Shown in pieces: positions 7,894-16,327 of a stretch of 64,000 nt of DNA. Positions within the stretch are counted from its first letter, which is position 1. Every line of letters begins with the position of its first letter. The stretch covers positions 1 through 64,000 of the forward strand of contig NZ_JAFYHP010000016.1 of the NCBI RefSeq assembly GCF_017539065.1. The letters run 5' to 3'. The position numbers were made by a program, and so were the translations under genes. A model generated the notes under the pieces. That model saw nothing but the letters and a program-made list of their open reading frames with translations, ran no database searches and was not told where the DNA came from. Source of the stretch: Methanobrevibacter sp. (GTDB lineage Archaea; Methanobacteriota; Methanobacteria; Methanobacteriales; Methanobacteriaceae).

Positions 7894-8877
7894 ATGGGTG
7901 TGAAGCTAAAGGATATAATTGAACCGGAACAGATTACCTTTAAAGACCTTGAGGGAAGGGTAGTGTCAATCGATGCATTCAATACCCTCTACCAATTCCT
8001 GTCAACCATCAGGCAGCGTGACGGAAGGCCGCTGAGCGATGAAAACGGAAACATCACATCCCACTTGAGCGGAATCCTATACAGAAATTCTTCAATGATT
8101 GAAAAGGACATCAAACCGATTTATATCTTTGACGGTCAAGCACCGGAACTTAAAAGCGAAACTCAAGCCAAAAGAAGAGAAATAAGGAATGAGGCAGAGC
8201 AGATTTACAAGGATGCACTTAAAGCCGGAGACACAGAAAAGGCACGCAAATTCGCAATGAGGTCAAGCAAGCTCTCACCGGAGATAATCGAATCATCAAA
8301 AAAACTGTTGACACTGATGGGAATACCGTATGTCGAGGCAAAAGGTGAAGGGGAGGCCCAGGCCGCATACTTGGTGGCCAATGGCGATGCATACGCTGTT
8401 GCTTCACAGGATTATGACTGCCTGCTATTCGGAGCAAAAAGAGTCGTTAGAAACCTTGCAGTTAATTCAAACCTTGGAAACCTGGAATATTACGAATTGG
8501 ATAAGGTCCTAAGACAGCTGGGCATTACAAGGGAAGAATTGATTGATATGGGAATACTTATTGGAACCGATTTCTGCGAAGGCCTTAAAGGTGTTGGGGC
8601 AAAGACCGCCCTGAAATTAGCTAAAAAAGGCCAGCTTAAGGAAAAAATTGCAGAGCTTCAGCAGGAATCAACCCATGATCTGGACGAAGTCCGCGACATC
8701 TTCCTCAACCATAATGTGAACACCGACTATAAGATCAAATGGGAAAAGCCGAAAAAGGACAAGATTATCGAATTCTTATGTTATGAACATGGCTTTTCCG
8801 AAGAACGTGTAAGTAAGGCCACAGACAGGCTTACAAATCTAAATTCGTCACAGGGAAGCCTTGATGCCTGGTTTTAA
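7894..8877 (+). CDS. fen: Flap endonuclease 1 (FEN-1)
   Basis: About 327 residues beginning MGVKLKDII, typical for FEN-1, whose glycine-2 N-terminus enters the active site. The N domain (SIDAFNTLYQF, YIFDGQAPELK) and internal domain (EAKGEGEAQAAYL, ASQDYDCLLFG, GTDFCEGLKGVGAKTALKL) carry the metal-binding acids. FEN-1 removes 5' flaps in Okazaki fragment maturation and repair. The C-terminus (QGSLDAWF) is a canonical PCNA-binding box. The start at ATG 7894 follows GGTGAGACAA; the GTG at 7885 is less likely. It ends the aksA-hacA-DUF98 run. Confidence 0.95.
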   Translation: MGVKLKDIIEPEQITFKDLEGRVVSIDAFNTLYQFLSTIRQRDGRPLSDENGNITSHLSGILYRNSSMIEKDIKPIYIFDGQAPELKSETQAKRREIRNEAEQIYKDALKAGDTEKARKFAMRSSKLSPEIIESSKKLLTLMGIPYVEAKGEGEAQAAYLVANGDAYAVASQDYDCLLFGAKRVVRNLAVNSNLGNLEYYELDKVLRQLGITREELIDMGILIGTDFCEGLKGVGAKTALKLAKKGQLKEKIAELQQESTHDLDEVRDIFLNHNVNTDYKIKWEKPKKDKIIEFLCYEHGFSEERVSKATDRLTNLNSSQGSLDAWF

Positions 8878-8962
8878 ATCTTATTTGAAAAAGTTAAGTG
8901 TTAATTTACATAAAAATTAAATACTACTTAAAATATACTTTATAATAGGATTCAAAATATTG

Positions 8963-9129
8963 GATATAAATACAATCAACCACCACACTCCCAACGATTG
9001 TATTAAACACTTAAAAATAGCAGCTGTCAAGGGGATGGTGAAAGCTATTTTGCATATTCAATATATTTTATGGAATCCAATAGTATTGATGGTTTCTCAC
9101 CACCCAAAACCCAGAAACCATCAATGCTA
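8963..9129 (+). ncRNA. Candidate structured RNA with three hairpins and complementary loops
   Basis: The gap between convergent fen and the DUF2119 gene contains three inverted repeats. Stem 1 is 9 bp (8969-8977 with 8996-9004, 18-base loop rich in CACC and CCC). Stem 2 is 8 bp (9014-9021 with 9044-9051, 22-base loop containing GGGGATGGTG). Stem 3 is 17 positions (9081-9097 with 9113-9129, loop CACCACCCAAAACCC), perfect except for one U-G wobble that pairs only in plus-strand RNA. Loop 2 can pair with loop 3 (GGG-A-TGGTG with CACCACCC) and partly with loop 1. A TATA-like CTTTATAATA lies at 8938-8947, about 26 bases before stem 1. It does not resemble RNase P, SRP or tRNA. Confidence 0.4.
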
Positions 9130-9777
9130 ATATGGTGGGAAGTCTTTCCCAAATACTTTTTCTGCATATTTCATGGCAAGCATTACCTGCTCCTTATGGT
9201 GTTTCATCATTTCGCTTTCAAAATATTCGCGTGAAGGTGATTTTAAAATTAATTTAAGCAAGTTTTCGTATGTTTTGATAGCTGAATCCTCATTAAAGCC
9301 ATATTTCTCAGCAATTTCCGGAGTCAATTTTTCAAAACAAGGAAATTCCAAAGTCTTGCAAACGGTATCCGTTGAAAAATAAGTCATGCGAATCAAAGGA
9401 GATACCGATGACACGAGAACATGGTTTCCAAGTTTTATCAATGGCGGGATTCCTGTCTTCCTGTACCTCTCCATTGAAGTCAGCTTGCCGTAATTCTTAA
9501 GATCATAACAGTGCAGTTCTGTGTAAAAATCGGGTTCGAAGTATCTAATCAAATCCAGGATCCTGCTTCCTATTTCGGATTCATAATACTCCTTTTTGAT
9601 TGTGGAAATATAGTCAGTCTTATCGAAATTATAAAAATAGAATTGGCCGGGCGATAAATCTTCAAAATTGATGCGCTTTAAAAACTTTAAAGAGGTTATC
9701 CCCTCATTTCCATGGACACCGCCGATGAACAGTTTGGTCGGTCCCCTGCCGTTGTCGATGTATCTGAAATAAGACAT
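9127..9777 (-). CDS. DUF2119-type methanogen protein, carboxypeptidase/deacylase-like
   Basis: 216 residues. The sequence FIGGVHGNEG near the start and TELHCYD near residue 90 resemble the His/Glu and later His zinc ligands of M14-type carboxypeptidases and succinylglutamate desuccinylases, and I assign it to the methanogen family DUF2119. An amide or ester hydrolase is therefore plausible but the substrate is unknown. It follows ahcY on the same strand by 22 bases, with a terminator-like hairpin between; no clear ribosome binding site precedes its ATG. Its stop codon lies within the third stem of the candidate RNA on the other strand. Confidence 0.65.
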   Translation of the reverse strand: MSYFRYIDNGRGPTKLFIGGVHGNEGITSLKFLKRINFEDLSPGQFYFYNFDKTDYISTIKKEYYESEIGSRILDLIRYFEPDFYTELHCYDLKNYGKLTSMERYRKTGIPPLIKLGNHVLVSSVSPLIRMTYFSTDTVCKTLEFPCFEKLTPEIAEKYGFNEDSAIKTYENLLKLILKSPSREYFESEMMKHHKEQVMLAMKYAEKVFGKDFPPY

Positions 9778-9811
9778 AAAAAAAATAAGATGAAGGAATT
9801 TATGTTCCTTC
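9777..9811 (-). terminator. Terminator-like hairpin after ahcY
   Basis: On the minus strand a GAAGGAA/TTCCTTC stem with a six-base loop (9792-9811) sits at the end of ahcY and is followed by a T-rich run up to the ATG of the DUF2119 gene. It should reduce read-through into that gene. Confidence 0.5.
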
Positions 9812-11050
9812 CTGCCAATTGGCCATGTAAGCTTTTTGTTTATCGGTCAATGAATCGATTTCAATTCCCATAGCTTTCAGTTTCATTGTTGCCACATTGT
9901 AATCGATTTCGTCAGGCGCTTTTGTAACACCTACAGGCAAATCATTTTCCAGGATGTGTTTGGCGGATAATGCCTGTACTGCGAAACTCATGTCCATGAT
10001 TTCGGCAGGGTGTCCCTGACCGCGTGCTGCAGAAAGGTTTACGAGTCTGCCGTCAGCCAAAAGGTAAATCTTACGGCCGTCTTTTGTAATGAATTCCTCA
10101 ATACTTTCACGAACTTCACTGACGCTGGTGGAAATGGCCTCCAAATCAGGACGGTTAATTTCAACATTGAAGTGTCCGGAGTTTGCAAGCATGCATCCGT
10201 CCTTCATGTATTTGAAATCGTCGCCGCAGATAATGTCGGCATTGCCTGTTACTGTGATAATCAGGTCGGCCTGTTTGACTGCTTCGCGAATGGTCATCAC
10301 ACGGTACCCGTCCATTCTTGCTTCCAATGCCCTGATCGGATCGACTTCGGTTACGATAACGTCCGCTCCGAGACCTGCTGCCCTTAAAGCCAATCCTCTT
10401 CCGCACCAGCCGTATCCGCATACGACTACGGTTTTGCCTGCAATCACCATGTTTGTTGTACCCATGATTGCATCGAAGCTTGACTGGCCGGTTCCGTAAC
10501 GGTTGTCGAAAAGGTATTTGGTGTATGCGTCGTTTACCGCAATTACAGGGAATTTCAATGCGCCGTCGGCATGCATTGCCTGAAGCCTGTGGACCCCGGT
10601 GGTGGTTTCTTCACATGCTCCCTTAATGTGGCTTAACAATTCTTTCCTTTCATTGTGAAGAACCATAATCATGTCTGCTCCGTCATCGATGATTATGTCC
10701 GGTTTGTGGTCAAGCACCATGTTGATAGTCTGATAATATTCCTCATCGTCCTGTTCTCTCCAACCATAAACGTTAAGGCCTAAATCAGCCGCTCCTGCAA
10801 CTGCATCGTCGTGAGTGGATAACGGGTTGCATCCGGTCATTGCCACTTCAGCCCCTCCTGCCATTAAGGTTAATCCTAAGTTAATGGTTTTAGGTTCCAA
10901 GTGCAAGCATGACCCGATTGTTATTCCTTTGAACGGTTGGGTTTCCAAATATTCTTGCTTGATGTGTTCCAAAACAGGCATGTGTTTTTGAACCCATTCG
11001 ATTTTTCTTACACCTTCAGGTGCAAGTGACATGTCTCTTACTTTGCTCAT
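9800..11050 (-). CDS. ahcY: S-adenosyl/S-inosylhomocysteine hydrolase
   Basis: 416 residues of the AdoHcy hydrolase family, with the NAD-binding GYGWCGRGLA glycine loop, substrate motifs near MTGCNPLSTHDD and DDGADM, the catalytic LANSGHFNVEI segment and VNLSAARGQGHPAEIMD near the end. It hydrolyses the S-nucleosyl-homocysteine left by methyl transfer. In Methanocaldococcus the homologue works on S-inosylhomocysteine after deamination, so the exact substrate here is open. As in archaeal forms it lacks the long insert and C-terminal extension of eukaryotic enzymes. The start follows GATGATATT. Confidence 0.93.
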   Translation of the reverse strand: MSKVRDMSLAPEGVRKIEWVQKHMPVLEHIKQEYLETQPFKGITIGSCLHLEPKTINLGLTLMAGGAEVAMTGCNPLSTHDDAVAGAADLGLNVYGWREQDDEEYYQTINMVLDHKPDIIIDDGADMIMVLHNERKELLSHIKGACEETTTGVHRLQAMHADGALKFPVIAVNDAYTKYLFDNRYGTGQSSFDAIMGTTNMVIAGKTVVVCGYGWCGRGLALRAAGLGADVIVTEVDPIRALEARMDGYRVMTIREAVKQADLIITVTGNADIICGDDFKYMKDGCMLANSGHFNVEINRPDLEAISTSVSEVRESIEEFITKDGRKIYLLADGRLVNLSAARGQGHPAEIMDMSFAVQALSAKHILENDLPVGVTKAPDEIDYNVATMKLKAMGIEIDSLTDKQKAYMANWQEGT

Positions 11051-11302
11051 AATATCATCTAATTAAAATTATTCAATAATAGATTTTTAACTTAGCAGTT
11101 ATTAAATGTAACTTTTTTGGGAGAAAAAAGTGAATTTTTAAAAAATCGGATTAAACATACTATAATGAAAATCAAAAAACCCTATAAAACATGCAGATAA
11201 TACAAGATAATGTAAACGAAATAAATATATGTATATTTTAACAGAACATTATTCATGTTTTAATCTTTGGGAAAAGTCAAAGATTAATTGAGGAGGTTAA
11301 AT

Positions 11303-12421
11303 ATGAAGAAAATAACAGCATCGTTGTTGCTTGTTTTATTGGTTGCCGTTTCCCTATCGGCAGTGAACGCTGAAGATTTGGCGACAAATGATACCGTATC
11401 TGAAAGCATCGCGCAAGACGAAGCCGTCTCAATCGATAACGGCGATACGTTAGCACATGATGATGGCAATGATGAAGAATTATCTGATAATGTAGCAATA
11501 GATCTTTCGACAGACAATAGTACAACAACTATCAACGGCAGATTGGTATTGACTGATGTAAGCACCGGCAAGGTATTCACAAAAAACATCACAGTTGACA
11601 AAGTCAAAGCCACATATACAAGATATAACACTACTGAATATACAAATAGTGTTGCCGAAACAATAAATCAGCTTTTAAATCTTGCCCAGACCCATGCTGG
11701 CGATTATGTTGTCACAATGAAAAGTCAGAATGTTTCTACAGCATCAGGAGGACATTTTGATAACAGAAATTACGCTTGGAAACAATTTATGGACTCATCT
11801 GACAAATATCTGGAAGTTACAGGAGAGTATGGGACAATATGGCAGTGCAATGTAACAATAGAAGTAGAATTCACAAGTGGAGTGGTAAATATAGATAATG
11901 CAAAAGTGACATTGTCTAAAAATGCTTTCACTTACAATGGTAAAATTCAAAGGCCGACAGTTACTGTAAAAAATATTCTGACTCTAAAAAGAGGCAGGGA
12001 TTATACAATTCAATGGTCCAGTCCTTCACCTAAAAACGCTGGAACTTACACAATAACCATTGTCGGAACCGGAATGCACACCGGAACTGTAAAGGCAACC
12101 TATAAAATCAACAAAGCGGAAAATCCATTAGAAGTCAAAGGAAAAAACATTAAAATCAAATTTAAAAAGTTGAAAAAGAAAGCCAAAAAAATTGCAGCTT
12201 CCAAAGTAATCAAATTCCCTAAGCTAGGCCAAGGAACATTAACCTACAAAAAAGTAAAAGGCATAAATAAAATCAAAGTAAACAAAAAAACAGGTAAAAT
12301 TACCATTAAAAAAGGCCTTAAAGGAACCTACAAAATAAAAGTCAAAATCAAAGCAAAAGGAAATGCAAACTACAAAGCATCTGCCTTTAAAACTGCGACT
12401 TTCAAAATCAAAATTAAATAA
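11303..12421 (+). CDS. Secreted Ig-like/adhesin-like protein with Lys-rich C-terminus
   Basis: 372 residues. A clear signal peptide (MKKITASLLLVLLVAVSLSA, cleavage likely after VNA) follows a strong GGAGGT. After an acidic segment comes a mixed domain (about 60-195) I do not recognise. Next is an Ig-like bacterial surface repeat (about 200-275) with FTYNGKIQRPTVTV, the GRDYTI strand and NAGTYTITIVG. The last 100 residues are extremely basic beta-strand-like sequence (KIKFKKLKKKAKKI and similar). No membrane anchor or sortase motif is seen, so the basic tail may bind the pseudomurein wall; that is inference. Methanobrevibacter encodes many such proteins. A strong terminator follows. Confidence 0.75.
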   Translation: MKKITASLLLVLLVAVSLSAVNAEDLATNDTVSESIAQDEAVSIDNGDTLAHDDGNDEELSDNVAIDLSTDNSTTTINGRLVLTDVSTGKVFTKNITVDKVKATYTRYNTTEYTNSVAETINQLLNLAQTHAGDYVVTMKSQNVSTASGGHFDNRNYAWKQFMDSSDKYLEVTGEYGTIWQCNVTIEVEFTSGVVNIDNAKVTLSKNAFTYNGKIQRPTVTVKNILTLKRGRDYTIQWSSPSPKNAGTYTITIVGTGMHTGTVKATYKINKAENPLEVKGKNIKIKFKKLKKKAKKIAASKVIKFPKLGQGTLTYKKVKGINKIKVNKKTGKITIKKGLKGTYKIKVKIKAKGNANYKASAFKTATFKIKIK

Positions 12422-12434
12422 AAGCAATCTCAAT

Positions 12435-12466
12435 CCTACAGGTGAACTCCTGTAGGCTATTTTTTC
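12435..12466 (+). terminator. Intrinsic terminator after Ig-like protein
   Basis: Perfect 8-bp stem CCTACAGG/CCTGTAGG with a six-base loop, 13 bases after the stop codon, followed by CTATTTTTTCTTT. Confidence 0.75.
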
Positions 12467-12587
12467 TTTAATAAATCATAATGAGTGGACAGTTTTTTTC
12501 TTTTAGTGAAATTTAAAAATTATGCAAAAAATCCCTAAAAAGCAAAAACTTTAAATGTAATGATTAGAATAAATATATATGTTAGAT

Positions 12588-12697
12588 GCCGGGGTGGCTC
12601 AGCTGGTTAGAGCGCACGGCTCATAGGGTAATAAAGCAGTGCTCTAGCTTATTCCTGGGATACCGTGAGATCGCGGGTTCGAATCCCGCCCCCGGCA
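12588..12697 (+). tRNA. Elongator tRNA-Met (CAU) with 36-nt intron
   Basis: The acceptor stem GCCGGGG (12588-12594) pairs with CCCCGGC (12690-12696), with discriminator A at 12697; CCA is not encoded. The D arm (GCTC...GAGC) and the T arm (CGGGTTCGAATCCCG) are intact. The anticodon stem CACGG pairs with CCGTG, the anticodon CAU is at 12622-12624, and the interruption lies between positions 37 and 38, the canonical archaeal site. The intron is 12626-12661. An archaeal elongator Met tRNA with an intron at this site is usual. Immediately downstream, 12704-12715 is perfectly complementary to the 3' end of the intron. Confidence 0.93.
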
Positions 12698-12703
12698 TCC
12701 TTA

Positions 12704-12734
12704 ATCCCAGGAATATATCCATCTAACTACTTTT
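12704..12734 (+). other. tRNA trailer complementary to intron 3' splice region, then T-run
   Basis: Starting seven bases after the mature end, ATCCCAGGAATA (12704-12715) is the exact reverse complement of TATTCCTGGGAT (12650-12661) at the 3' end of the tRNA-Met intron. The trailer ends in a T7 run at about 12728-12734 that probably terminates transcription. In the precursor the trailer could base-pair across the 3' splice junction. Confidence 0.55.
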
Positions 12735-12804
12735 TTTATAGACTTTTTTTCAAATGATAACAATTTTATACTTATTTTGACTTAAATACAATTGAGGATT
12801 TGAA

Positions 12805-13971
12805 ATGATATATAACACACTTGGAAAGAGCGGTCTTGAGGTGTCAAGACTCGGTTTTGGAACAATGAGGCTTCCAACAAAAGCCAACAATGCCGATATC
12901 GATAAACAAGAAGCGTCAAAGATGCTTGAATATGGAATTGAAAACGGAATCAATATAATCGATACCGCCTATCCTTACCATGCTGAAGGTTTGAGCGGCA
13001 GCGGCGAGAGCGAAAAGTTCGTCGGCGAATTCCTGAAGGAAAATTCCCTAAGGGACGAGATAATCCTTCAAACCAAATCACCTGTTTGGGCGGTTGAGGA
13101 GAAATCCGATTTTGACAGGTTTTTAGAAATTCAGCTTGAAAAGCTTCAAACCGACTACATTGACGTTTACCTGCTGCATTCCCTGACAGTGCCCGATTGG
13201 ACTAAGGTAAAGAATCTGGACGTTCTGGACTTTTTGGATGATTGCTTAAGCTCCGGAAAAGTGAAGCACGTCGGCTTTTCATCACATATCGAAATAGATT
13301 ATATGGTTGAAATACTTGACGAATATCCTAAATGGGAGGTTGCCCTGACCCAAATGAACTATCTGGACGAGTATTATCAGTCAGGAGTCATGGGGCTCAA
13401 CTATCTTAAGGAAATGAATGTCGGAAGCATGATTATGGAACCTCTCCGTGGAGGAAGACTGGTAAACAACATTCCAAGTGAAATCCAGAACCTTTGGGAC
13501 ATGGCGGAAACCAAAAGGACCCCTGTCGAATGGGCCCTTCAATACTTATGGAACCGTGACGATGTCGATTGTGTCCTGAGCGGCATGACAAGCCTTGAGC
13601 AGGTCAGACAGAATATCGAAATAGCTTCAAGGATTGATGAAATATCACAAAACGATCAGGAACTGATCCGTGAAGTTGCAAGGACCTACAGGACTTTTCT
13701 TGGAAACAGGTGCACCCGATGCGGCTATTGCATGCCCTGTCCTCATGGCGTGGACATCATTAACTGCCTGACCGAATATAACATCGCCCACATGATGGGA
13801 GACCCGAAGGCCAGTGCGATGCAGTACTTTTCACTGATTGATGAGGATTCAAGAGCGGACAACTGCGTCGGCTGCAACGAATGCCTGCCGTTTTGTACAC
13901 AGATGCTAAACATACCGGAAGAGCTTGAAAAGGTATATGAATACTTCGGAGATGAATTTGACCACTTTTAG
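12805..13971 (+). CDS. Aldo/keto reductase with C-terminal [4Fe-4S] ferredoxin domain
   Basis: 388 residues. Residues 1-280 form the aldo/keto reductase barrel: LGFGTMRLP, NIIDTAYPYH with the catalytic Asp/Tyr, an IILQTKSP lysine strand and LLHSLTVPDW. Residues 300-370 carry cysteine clusters CTRCGYCMPCPHGV and CVGCNECLPFC for iron-sulfur centres. Members are predicted oxidoreductases that may couple a nicotinamide or flavin-type hydride step to ferredoxin; the substrate is unknown. The binding site is TGAGGATTTGAA. An E1-like gene follows after 8 bases, so the two form an operon. Confidence 0.8.
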   Translation: MIYNTLGKSGLEVSRLGFGTMRLPTKANNADIDKQEASKMLEYGIENGINIIDTAYPYHAEGLSGSGESEKFVGEFLKENSLRDEIILQTKSPVWAVEEKSDFDRFLEIQLEKLQTDYIDVYLLHSLTVPDWTKVKNLDVLDFLDDCLSSGKVKHVGFSSHIEIDYMVEILDEYPKWEVALTQMNYLDEYYQSGVMGLNYLKEMNVGSMIMEPLRGGRLVNNIPSEIQNLWDMAETKRTPVEWALQYLWNRDDVDCVLSGMTSLEQVRQNIEIASRIDEISQNDQELIREVARTYRTFLGNRCTRCGYCMPCPHGVDIINCLTEYNIAHMMGDPKASAMQYFSLIDEDSRADNCVGCNECLPFCTQMLNIPEELEKVYEYFGDEFDHF

Positions 13972-13979
13972 GTGATTGG

Positions 13980-14714
13980 ATGAACGAATATTGGGAAATG
14001 CTGACAAGACAGATGCCGCTTGTAAGTGAAGACGAACAGAAAAAGTTCAGGAATGCAAGAATCACAGTGATTGGCTGCGGAGGAATCGGCGGCCTGACAA
14101 TTGAAATGCTTGCAAGGATGGGAGTCGGAGAACTTGTTTTGGTTGACGAAGACGTTTTTGATTTGACCAATCTAAACAGACAGACATTGTCAACACATGC
14201 CAATATCGGCCAGCTTAAAAGCGAAATTGCCAAAAAAAAGGTCGGGGAAATAAACCCCTACGTCAATGTCATTTCATGCAATGAGCATGTCGATGAAAGC
14301 AATATAGACAATCTCATCAAAGACTCAAGAATCGTGATTGATGCGCTTGACAATGTCCTTACAAGAGTAATCGTTTCAAGAAAAGCCAGAGAATATAAGA
14401 TTCCATTCATTCATGGTGCAGTTCATGGGACATTAGGCCAGATTACGACTTTCCTGCCGAATACCGTAAGCTACGAGGAAATGTTCAACCTTCCATCACT
14501 TAACAAGGCCCTGACGGACGAGGTTATAGAAAGTCTGAAAAATGTTACAGCAGGCCCTCCGCCGGTGATTGGCCCTGTGCCAAATTTGGTTTCATGTCTT
14601 GAAGCCATGGAGGCCTATAAAATAATAACTGGCATTGGAAAAGTAACAGTCAGCCCAAAACTATTGACATTTGATTTATTGGATTTTAATTCATTTAATC
14701 TGGATGAAATCTAA
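13980..14714 (+). CDS. ThiF/MoeB/HesA-family E1-like adenylyltransferase
   Basis: 244 residues. The ATP-binding glycine loop (VIGCGGIGGLTIEMLARMGVG), the DEDVFDLTNLNRQ strand and the Asp of VIDALDNVLTR define the E1-like family that adenylates the C-terminal glycine of ubiquitin-like sulfur carriers (MoaD, ThiS, SAMPs) in cofactor or tRNA thiolation. The paired CxxC zinc motif seen in MoeB is not present, and GPVPNLVSCLEAMEA is the only candidate loop for a working cysteine. It is coupled to the aldo/keto reductase by a GGTGATTGG start. The partner protein is not nearby, so the pathway is open. Confidence 0.75.
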   Translation: MNEYWEMLTRQMPLVSEDEQKKFRNARITVIGCGGIGGLTIEMLARMGVGELVLVDEDVFDLTNLNRQTLSTHANIGQLKSEIAKKKVGEINPYVNVISCNEHVDESNIDNLIKDSRIVIDALDNVLTRVIVSRKAREYKIPFIHGAVHGTLGQITTFLPNTVSYEEMFNLPSLNKALTDEVIESLKNVTAGPPPVIGPVPNLVSCLEAMEAYKIITGIGKVTVSPKLLTFDLLDFNSFNLDEI

Positions 14715-14850
14715 ACATAAAATCAATTTTGTTTCCCTTTTTTGAAAGTCATTGAACAAAATACTATCAAATTTTAAATAGTATAAACAATATCTACTAA
14801 AAAAAATAAAACTTATACATTAATATATTAAAAGTTACATAATACCATTA

Positions 14851-14869
14851 TATATAAAAGTTTATATAC
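14851..14869 (+). promoter_or_regulatory. glnA promoter TATA region
   Basis: Two overlapping TATA-like elements, TATATAAAA (14851-14859) and TTTATATAC (14861-14869), lie just before the NrpR sites, so transcription should begin at about 14880-14895, inside the operators. A bound repressor there would block polymerase loading. Confidence 0.5.
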
Positions 14870-14877
14870 TACGAAAT

Positions 14878-14891
14878 GGAAATATATCTTC
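14878..14891 (+). promoter_or_regulatory. Degenerate second NrpR half-operator
   Basis: GGAA-N6-CTTC, one step away from the NrpR consensus, lies 18 bases upstream of the perfect site. Methanococcus glnA has two NrpR operators, so this may be the weaker one. Confidence 0.35.
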
Positions 14892-14895
14892 AATT

Positions 14896-14909
14896 GGAAG
14901 ATGTTTTCC
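14896..14909 (+). promoter_or_regulatory. NrpR operator of glnA
   Basis: GGAA-GATGTT-TTCC matches the published NrpR operator GGAA-N6-TTCC exactly. It lies at the predicted transcription start of glnA, and nrpR is the next gene. NrpR represses nitrogen-assimilation genes until 2-oxoglutarate rises. Confidence 0.8.
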
Positions 14910-14936
14910 GACTATTAGATAATGGAGCTTGATTTA

Positions 14937-16292
14937 ATGAGTGATATTCCAGAAGAAAAAATAGAAAACATAGCAGAAAAAATGAGAGAGGATAACATCA
15001 AGTTTATCCGCCTACAATTTGTTGATATCAACGGTACTGTAAAAAACATTGTTATTCCATTTAACAACGAAGACATGAGCGAACTATTCAACGAAGGAAT
15101 GTTGTTTGATGGGTCATCAATCGCAGGATTTGTTGGAATCAATGAAAGTGATTTAGTTTTAAAACCTGACATTAACACTTATTCCAGACTTTCATGGAGA
15201 CCGGAGGAATCCGCAACCTGCAGATTCATCTGTGACGTATGGACTGCCGATAACGAACCGTTTATTGGAGACCCAAGAGGTCTGCTTAAAAAATCCTTGG
15301 CAAAAATTGCAGAAAAAGGACTCAAATACAATATCGGTCCGGAACCGGAATTCTTCATTGTGGACATCGATGAAAACGGATATCCTATGCCTTACGATGA
15401 AGCGGGATACTTTGACGTGGAACCTCTCGACAAGGGCCCTGATTTCAGAAGGGAACTCACCTTAAACCTTGAGGACCTCGACTTTGAAGTTGAAGCATCC
15501 CACCACGAAGTAGCTCCAGGTCAAAATGAAATCGCATTTAAATTTAAAGATGCGCTTAAAACCGCTGATGCGGTCATTACATTCAAGCAGGCTATCAAAG
15601 CTATCGTAGACAATATGGCTACCTTTGACCAACTGGACTACAGGGTAACATTCATGCCAAAACCTTTCTTCGGCGTGAGCGGCAGTGGAATGCACTGTCA
15701 CCAATCCATATTCAAAGGAAATGAAAACCTTTTCTCAGACCCTGATTCAGAAAAAGGCCTTTCAAAAGATGCTCTTTACTTCATGGGAGGGTTGCTCAAA
15801 CATGCTCGTGCAGTTACAGCAATTACAAATCCAATCGTTAACTCATACAAACGTTTAGTGCCAGGTTATGAAGCTCCAGTATACATGGCATACGGTTATA
15901 GGAACAGATCCGCATTGATTAGAGTTCCTGCAGCTCGTGGAAAAGCAACCCGTATCGAATACAGGTCTCCGGACCCTGCATGTAACCCATACCTCGCATT
16001 TACAGTAATGCTTGAAGCGGGTATTGACGGTATCACAAATAAAATCGACCCTGGCGACCCTGTGGAAGATGACATTTACAAAATGACCGAAGAAGAAAGA
16101 GAAGCAAGAGGAATTGAAGTATTGCCTACCAGTTTATGGGAAGCCTACCATTCCCTTGAAGAGGACCCGCTTATATTAAACGCATTAGGACCTCACATCA
16201 GCGAAAAGTTCCTAGAGCTCAAATATCAAGAATGGGACGAATACCGTGTTCAAGTATTTGGATACGAACAAAGAAAATATTTAGATATCTAA
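14937..16292 (+). CDS. glnA: Glutamine synthetase, type I
   Basis: About 451 residues. Conserved elements of the dodecameric type I enzyme are visible: FDGSSIAGF (Asp/Ser loop), the metal-binding EPEFFIVD and [51 protein letters not shown] and [17 protein letters not shown]. It fixes ammonia into glutamate using ATP. A GlnB-type adenylylation loop is not evident, as is usual in the archaeal alpha form. ATG 14937 is preferred over 14922 because GGAG lies before it. Expression should be controlled by NrpR through the sites just upstream, and a terminator hairpin separates it from nrpR. Confidence 0.95.
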   Translation: MSDIPEEKIENIAEKMREDNIKFIRLQFVDINGTVKNIVIPFNNEDMSELFNEGMLFDGSSIAGFVGINESDLVLKPDINTYSRLSWRPEESATCRFICDVWTADNEPFIGDPRGLLKKSLAKIAEKGLKYNIGPEPEFFIVDIDENGYPMPYDEAGYFDVEPLDKGPDFRRELTLNLEDLDFEVEASHHEVAPGQNEIAFKFKDALKTADAVITFKQAIKAIVDNMATFDQLDYRVTFMPKPFFGVSGSGMHCHQSIFKGNENLFSDPDSEKGLSKDALYFMGGLLKHARAVTAITNPIVNSYKRLVPGYEAPVYMAYGYRNRSALIRVPAARGKATRIEYRSPDPACNPYLAFTVMLEAGIDGITNKIDPGDPVEDDIYKMTEEEREARGIEVLPTSLWEAYHSLEEDPLILNALGPHISEKFLELKYQEWDEYRVQVFGYEQRKYLDI

Positions 16293-16316
16293 TCTAAATA
16301 TCTATTTTTATTTTTT
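16277..16316 (+). terminator. Terminator/attenuator between glnA and nrpR
   Basis: A 10-bp perfect stem (16277-16286 with 16292-16301, five-base loop) spans the glnA stop and is followed by CTATTTTTATTTTTT. nrpR begins about a dozen bases later, so it is probably expressed by partial read-through. Confidence 0.6.
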
Positions 16317-16327
16317 AGAGGGTTTTC

